Source: an uncultured Polyangiaceae bacterium
GTDB lineage: Bacteria; Myxococcota_A; Polyangia; Polyangiales; Houyiibacteriaceae
Length of the DNA stretch: 6,296 nucleotides
Assembly (NCBI GenBank): GCA_947258625.1
Contig: CAMYJN010000152.1
Coordinates: 1-6,296, forward strand
Direction: 5' to 3'
How positions within the stretch are numbered: position 1 is the stretch's first letter; each line of letters starts with the position of its first letter. Of this stretch, positions 5,524 to 6,296 are shown one piece after another. The position numbers were made by a program, and so were the translations under genes. The notes beneath the pieces are model-generated. The model searched no databases. It was not told the DNA's origin and was given only the letters and a program-made list of their open reading frames with translations.

Positions 5524-5559
5524 CGCAGCGAACGTCAAATGCGGTTGACGTTCGCTGCG
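5524..5559. terminator. Perfect 15-bp hairpin between convergent genes
   Basis: CGCAGCGAACGTCAA (5524-5538) and TTGACGTTCGCTGCG (5545-5559) are exact inverted copies with a six-base loop (ATGCGG). The element lies between the ends of the plus-strand lipoprotein/relic (5432/5508) and the minus-strand ParD-like gene (5615), where a bidirectional transcription stop is expected. No U-tract follows on either strand, so it may act with Rho or as a 3' end stabiliser. It could instead be a protein-binding site, since its TTGACGTTC is shared with the motif at 3690. Confidence 0.55.
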
Positions 5560-5614
5560 ATGAACCTGGCTTGTGGGGATCCATGCGATCGAAGGACCGG
5601 CGAATCTGGATCGC

Positions 5615-5962
5615 TCACGTGGAGACGAGATTGCCGACGTCGTCGTATCCCCAGACCGGAACCCCGGCTTCTTGTTGCTCACGAACGACCTCGGCGCCTC
5701 CGTCATCGCTCTCTAGGAAGCAGGCATCCAGGTCCGCGTAGGGGTCCGCCTCGAGCTCCTTCAGCCGACGCGCCTGCCGTGCTTCGAGCTGTCGGCCGAG
5801 ATGAGCCCAGCACTCAATCTGTTTCGGCAAACTCCGAAAGCGCTTCGCCGCCGCTTGCTTCGCGGCCTCGACAAGTTCGTCGGAAATCTTGATGGGTGCT
5901 CCGATCTCACCATCCCAACGTCGTTGTACCTCATGAGCACCTTCGACGACCGATGGGTACAT
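5615..5962 (-). CDS. ParD-like antitoxin family protein (orphan)
   Basis: Residues 23-60 match the ParD-like antitoxin type: a short strand PIKISDELV (23-31), a helix VEAAKQAAAKR, then SLPKQIECWAHLGRQLE (44-60), consistent with a ribbon-helix-helix-like DNA-binding unit that would dimerise and repress its own promoter. A charged linker follows, and the C-terminus reads VPVWGYDDVGNLV (101-113), a small beta-hairpin-like tail seen in some relatives. Family members usually begin just before the PIKIS strand, but no ATG, GTG or TTG exists there in frame. The nearest start, ATG at 5962, adds 22 atypical residues and lacks a Shine-Dalgarno sequence. The frame is open further, to 6196 and beyond, but those residues look non-coding. 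No toxin gene is found next to it on either side. The 5' end may be altered or decayed. Confidence 0.72.
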   Translation of the reverse strand: MYPSVVEGAHEVQRRWDGEIGAPIKISDELVEAAKQAAAKRFRSLPKQIECWAHLGRQLEARQARRLKELEADPYADLDACFLESDDGGAEVVREQQEAGVPVWGYDDVGNLVST

Positions 5963-6096
5963 TAAGCGCGTACGGGAGGGAGGCACAAACGTCGAGTTTC
6001 GCAGAACATGCCTTCTGTAAACTTTTCTGGGAAATGGTTCTGTATCTCTCACAACCCGGCAAGTGCGCGTTCCCGGCAGCCCCGAACATGTGATCG
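5963..6096. promoter_or_regulatory. AT-richer divergent intergenic region
   Basis: This stretch lies between the divergent ParD-like gene and the plus-strand frame starting at 6097. Positions about 6008-6060 are clearly more AT-rich than the rest of the window (for example TTCTGTAAACTTTTCTGG), as expected for promoters, although no -35/-10 pair of good quality can be named on either strand. An open frame from 6008 crosses it, but its codons there are unlike those of the real genes. Confidence 0.3.
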
Positions 6097-6289
6097 ATGC
6101 CATTATCGAAGAAAGACCCACAGCGATACGGCAAAAAAGCACGCCGCGCTTCGTCAGCAAGTCGTGCGTGTGTTCTTCGACTTCATCGAGTCCCATGTCC
6201 GCCGAGCCGCGTTCGATGAGGTATGCGCCGCGCTCGCCACGTACGGCGATGCAGAGCTGGACGAGCGGGCGCCGCCATGTCCTGGGTGA
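6097..6289 (+). pseudogene. Small gene interrupted by a one-base shift at an A6 run
   Basis: ATG at 6097 opens a frame reading MPLSKKDPQRYGKK up to a run of six A (6133-6138). After the run that frame degenerates to an Arg/Ser-rich sequence, while the +1 frame becomes protein-like: HAALRQQVVRVFFDFIES, then RRAAFDEVCAALATYG and a C-terminus ending APPCPG at the stop 6287-6289. Joining the two by removing one A gives a coherent 63-residue helical protein. Either the locus carries a frameshift (mutation or sequencing error in the homopolymer) or the protein starts within the second frame, for example at the ATG at 6008. Its 3' end overlaps a possible next gene at 6277 by 13 bases, typical of compact phage or plasmid operons. 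No family is recognised. Confidence 0.42.
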
Positions 6290-6296
6290 AGTTCGG
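6277..6296 (+). CDS. Possible 5' end of a gene running off the right edge
   Basis: ATG at 6277 begins MSWVKF before the window ends, overlapping the previous stop codon region (6287-6289) by 13 bases. M-[ST]-W-[VIL]-K-[FLI] is a familiar opening of phage- and plasmid-encoded proteins of unknown or replication-related role (often followed by DD). With six codons and a weak ribosome binding site this is a hint only; the right flank would settle it. Confidence 0.3.

Noticed and set aside
6131..6140. Programmed -1 ribosomal frameshift at A-AAA-AAG
   Set aside because: The heptamer is in phase only for the frame that is already protein-like downstream, and a -1 shift would lead into a poor Arg/Ser-rich tail; the join that makes sense needs a +1 change.
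5963..6196. Extension of the ParD-like frame to the ATG at 6196 (193 residues)
   Set aside because: The extra residues cross an AT-rich intergenic stretch, lack any recognisable domain and do not occur in the family; the open frame beyond about 6150 is partly explained by the opposite-strand gene.
1..6296. CRISPR arrays, tRNA or rRNA genes, insertion sequences, integrase genes
   Set aside because: No regularly spaced repeats of the right kind, no tRNA-like T-loop sequences, no transposase or integrase motifs were found on either strand.

Overview
The window looks like chromosomal accessory DNA from a GC-rich member of the Myxococcota (Polyangia or another former deltaproteobacterial lineage). 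This is inferred from high GC at third codon positions, two secreted lipoproteins of a style common there (a cysteine/aspartate calcium-loop-like segment plus a Gly-Gly-rich linker, and a beta-helix protein with a CDVGAFE motif), and several short orphan genes of toxin-antitoxin or mobile-element type. No rRNA, tRNA, CRISPR array, transposase or integrase was seen.

Left part (1-1915). A gene running off the left edge starts at 47 on the minus strand behind a strong GGAGG ribosome binding site. About 400 bases without a convincing gene follow, containing one inverted repeat. Then comes a nucleotidyltransferase of the AbiEii/MNT type (462-1049, plus), overlapping tail-to-tail by 12 bases with a small charged protein (1038-1292, minus). 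Both start codons lie exactly six bases after a -10-like hexamer, so both messages may be leaderless. Behind the small gene, on the same strand, lies a tightly coupled pair: a DUF3768 protein (1580-1915) followed by a small zinc-ribbon protein (1345-1578).

Middle part (1916-3926). A minus-strand lipoprotein with a glycine-rich hexapeptide repeat linker and a C-terminal CAP (SCP/PR-1) domain fills 2112-2987. Divergent from it is a 52-residue protein with two CxxC pairs (3224-3382), then a 544-base stretch that holds a probable frameshifted gene remnant, a repeated ATTGACGTNCACG motif and a TACAAT -10-like hexamer.

Right part (3927-6296). A 501-residue beta-helix (choice-of-anchor Q type) lipoprotein is followed by a short relic of the same family's C-terminal end and by a perfect 15-bp hairpin. 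The hairpin separates it from a convergent ParD-like antitoxin gene (5615-5962, minus) that has no visible toxin partner. On the plus strand at the right edge there is a 63-residue reading frame interrupted at an A6 run, and what may be the first codons of another gene.

The genes do not form one pathway. The window reads as a mosaic: two envelope lipoproteins of chromosomal type between clusters of small toxin-antitoxin-like and mobile-element-like genes, with at least three decayed or frameshifted fragments. The most interesting unit is the convergent, overlapping nucleotidyltransferase and small-partner pair with matching leaderless-type promoters.
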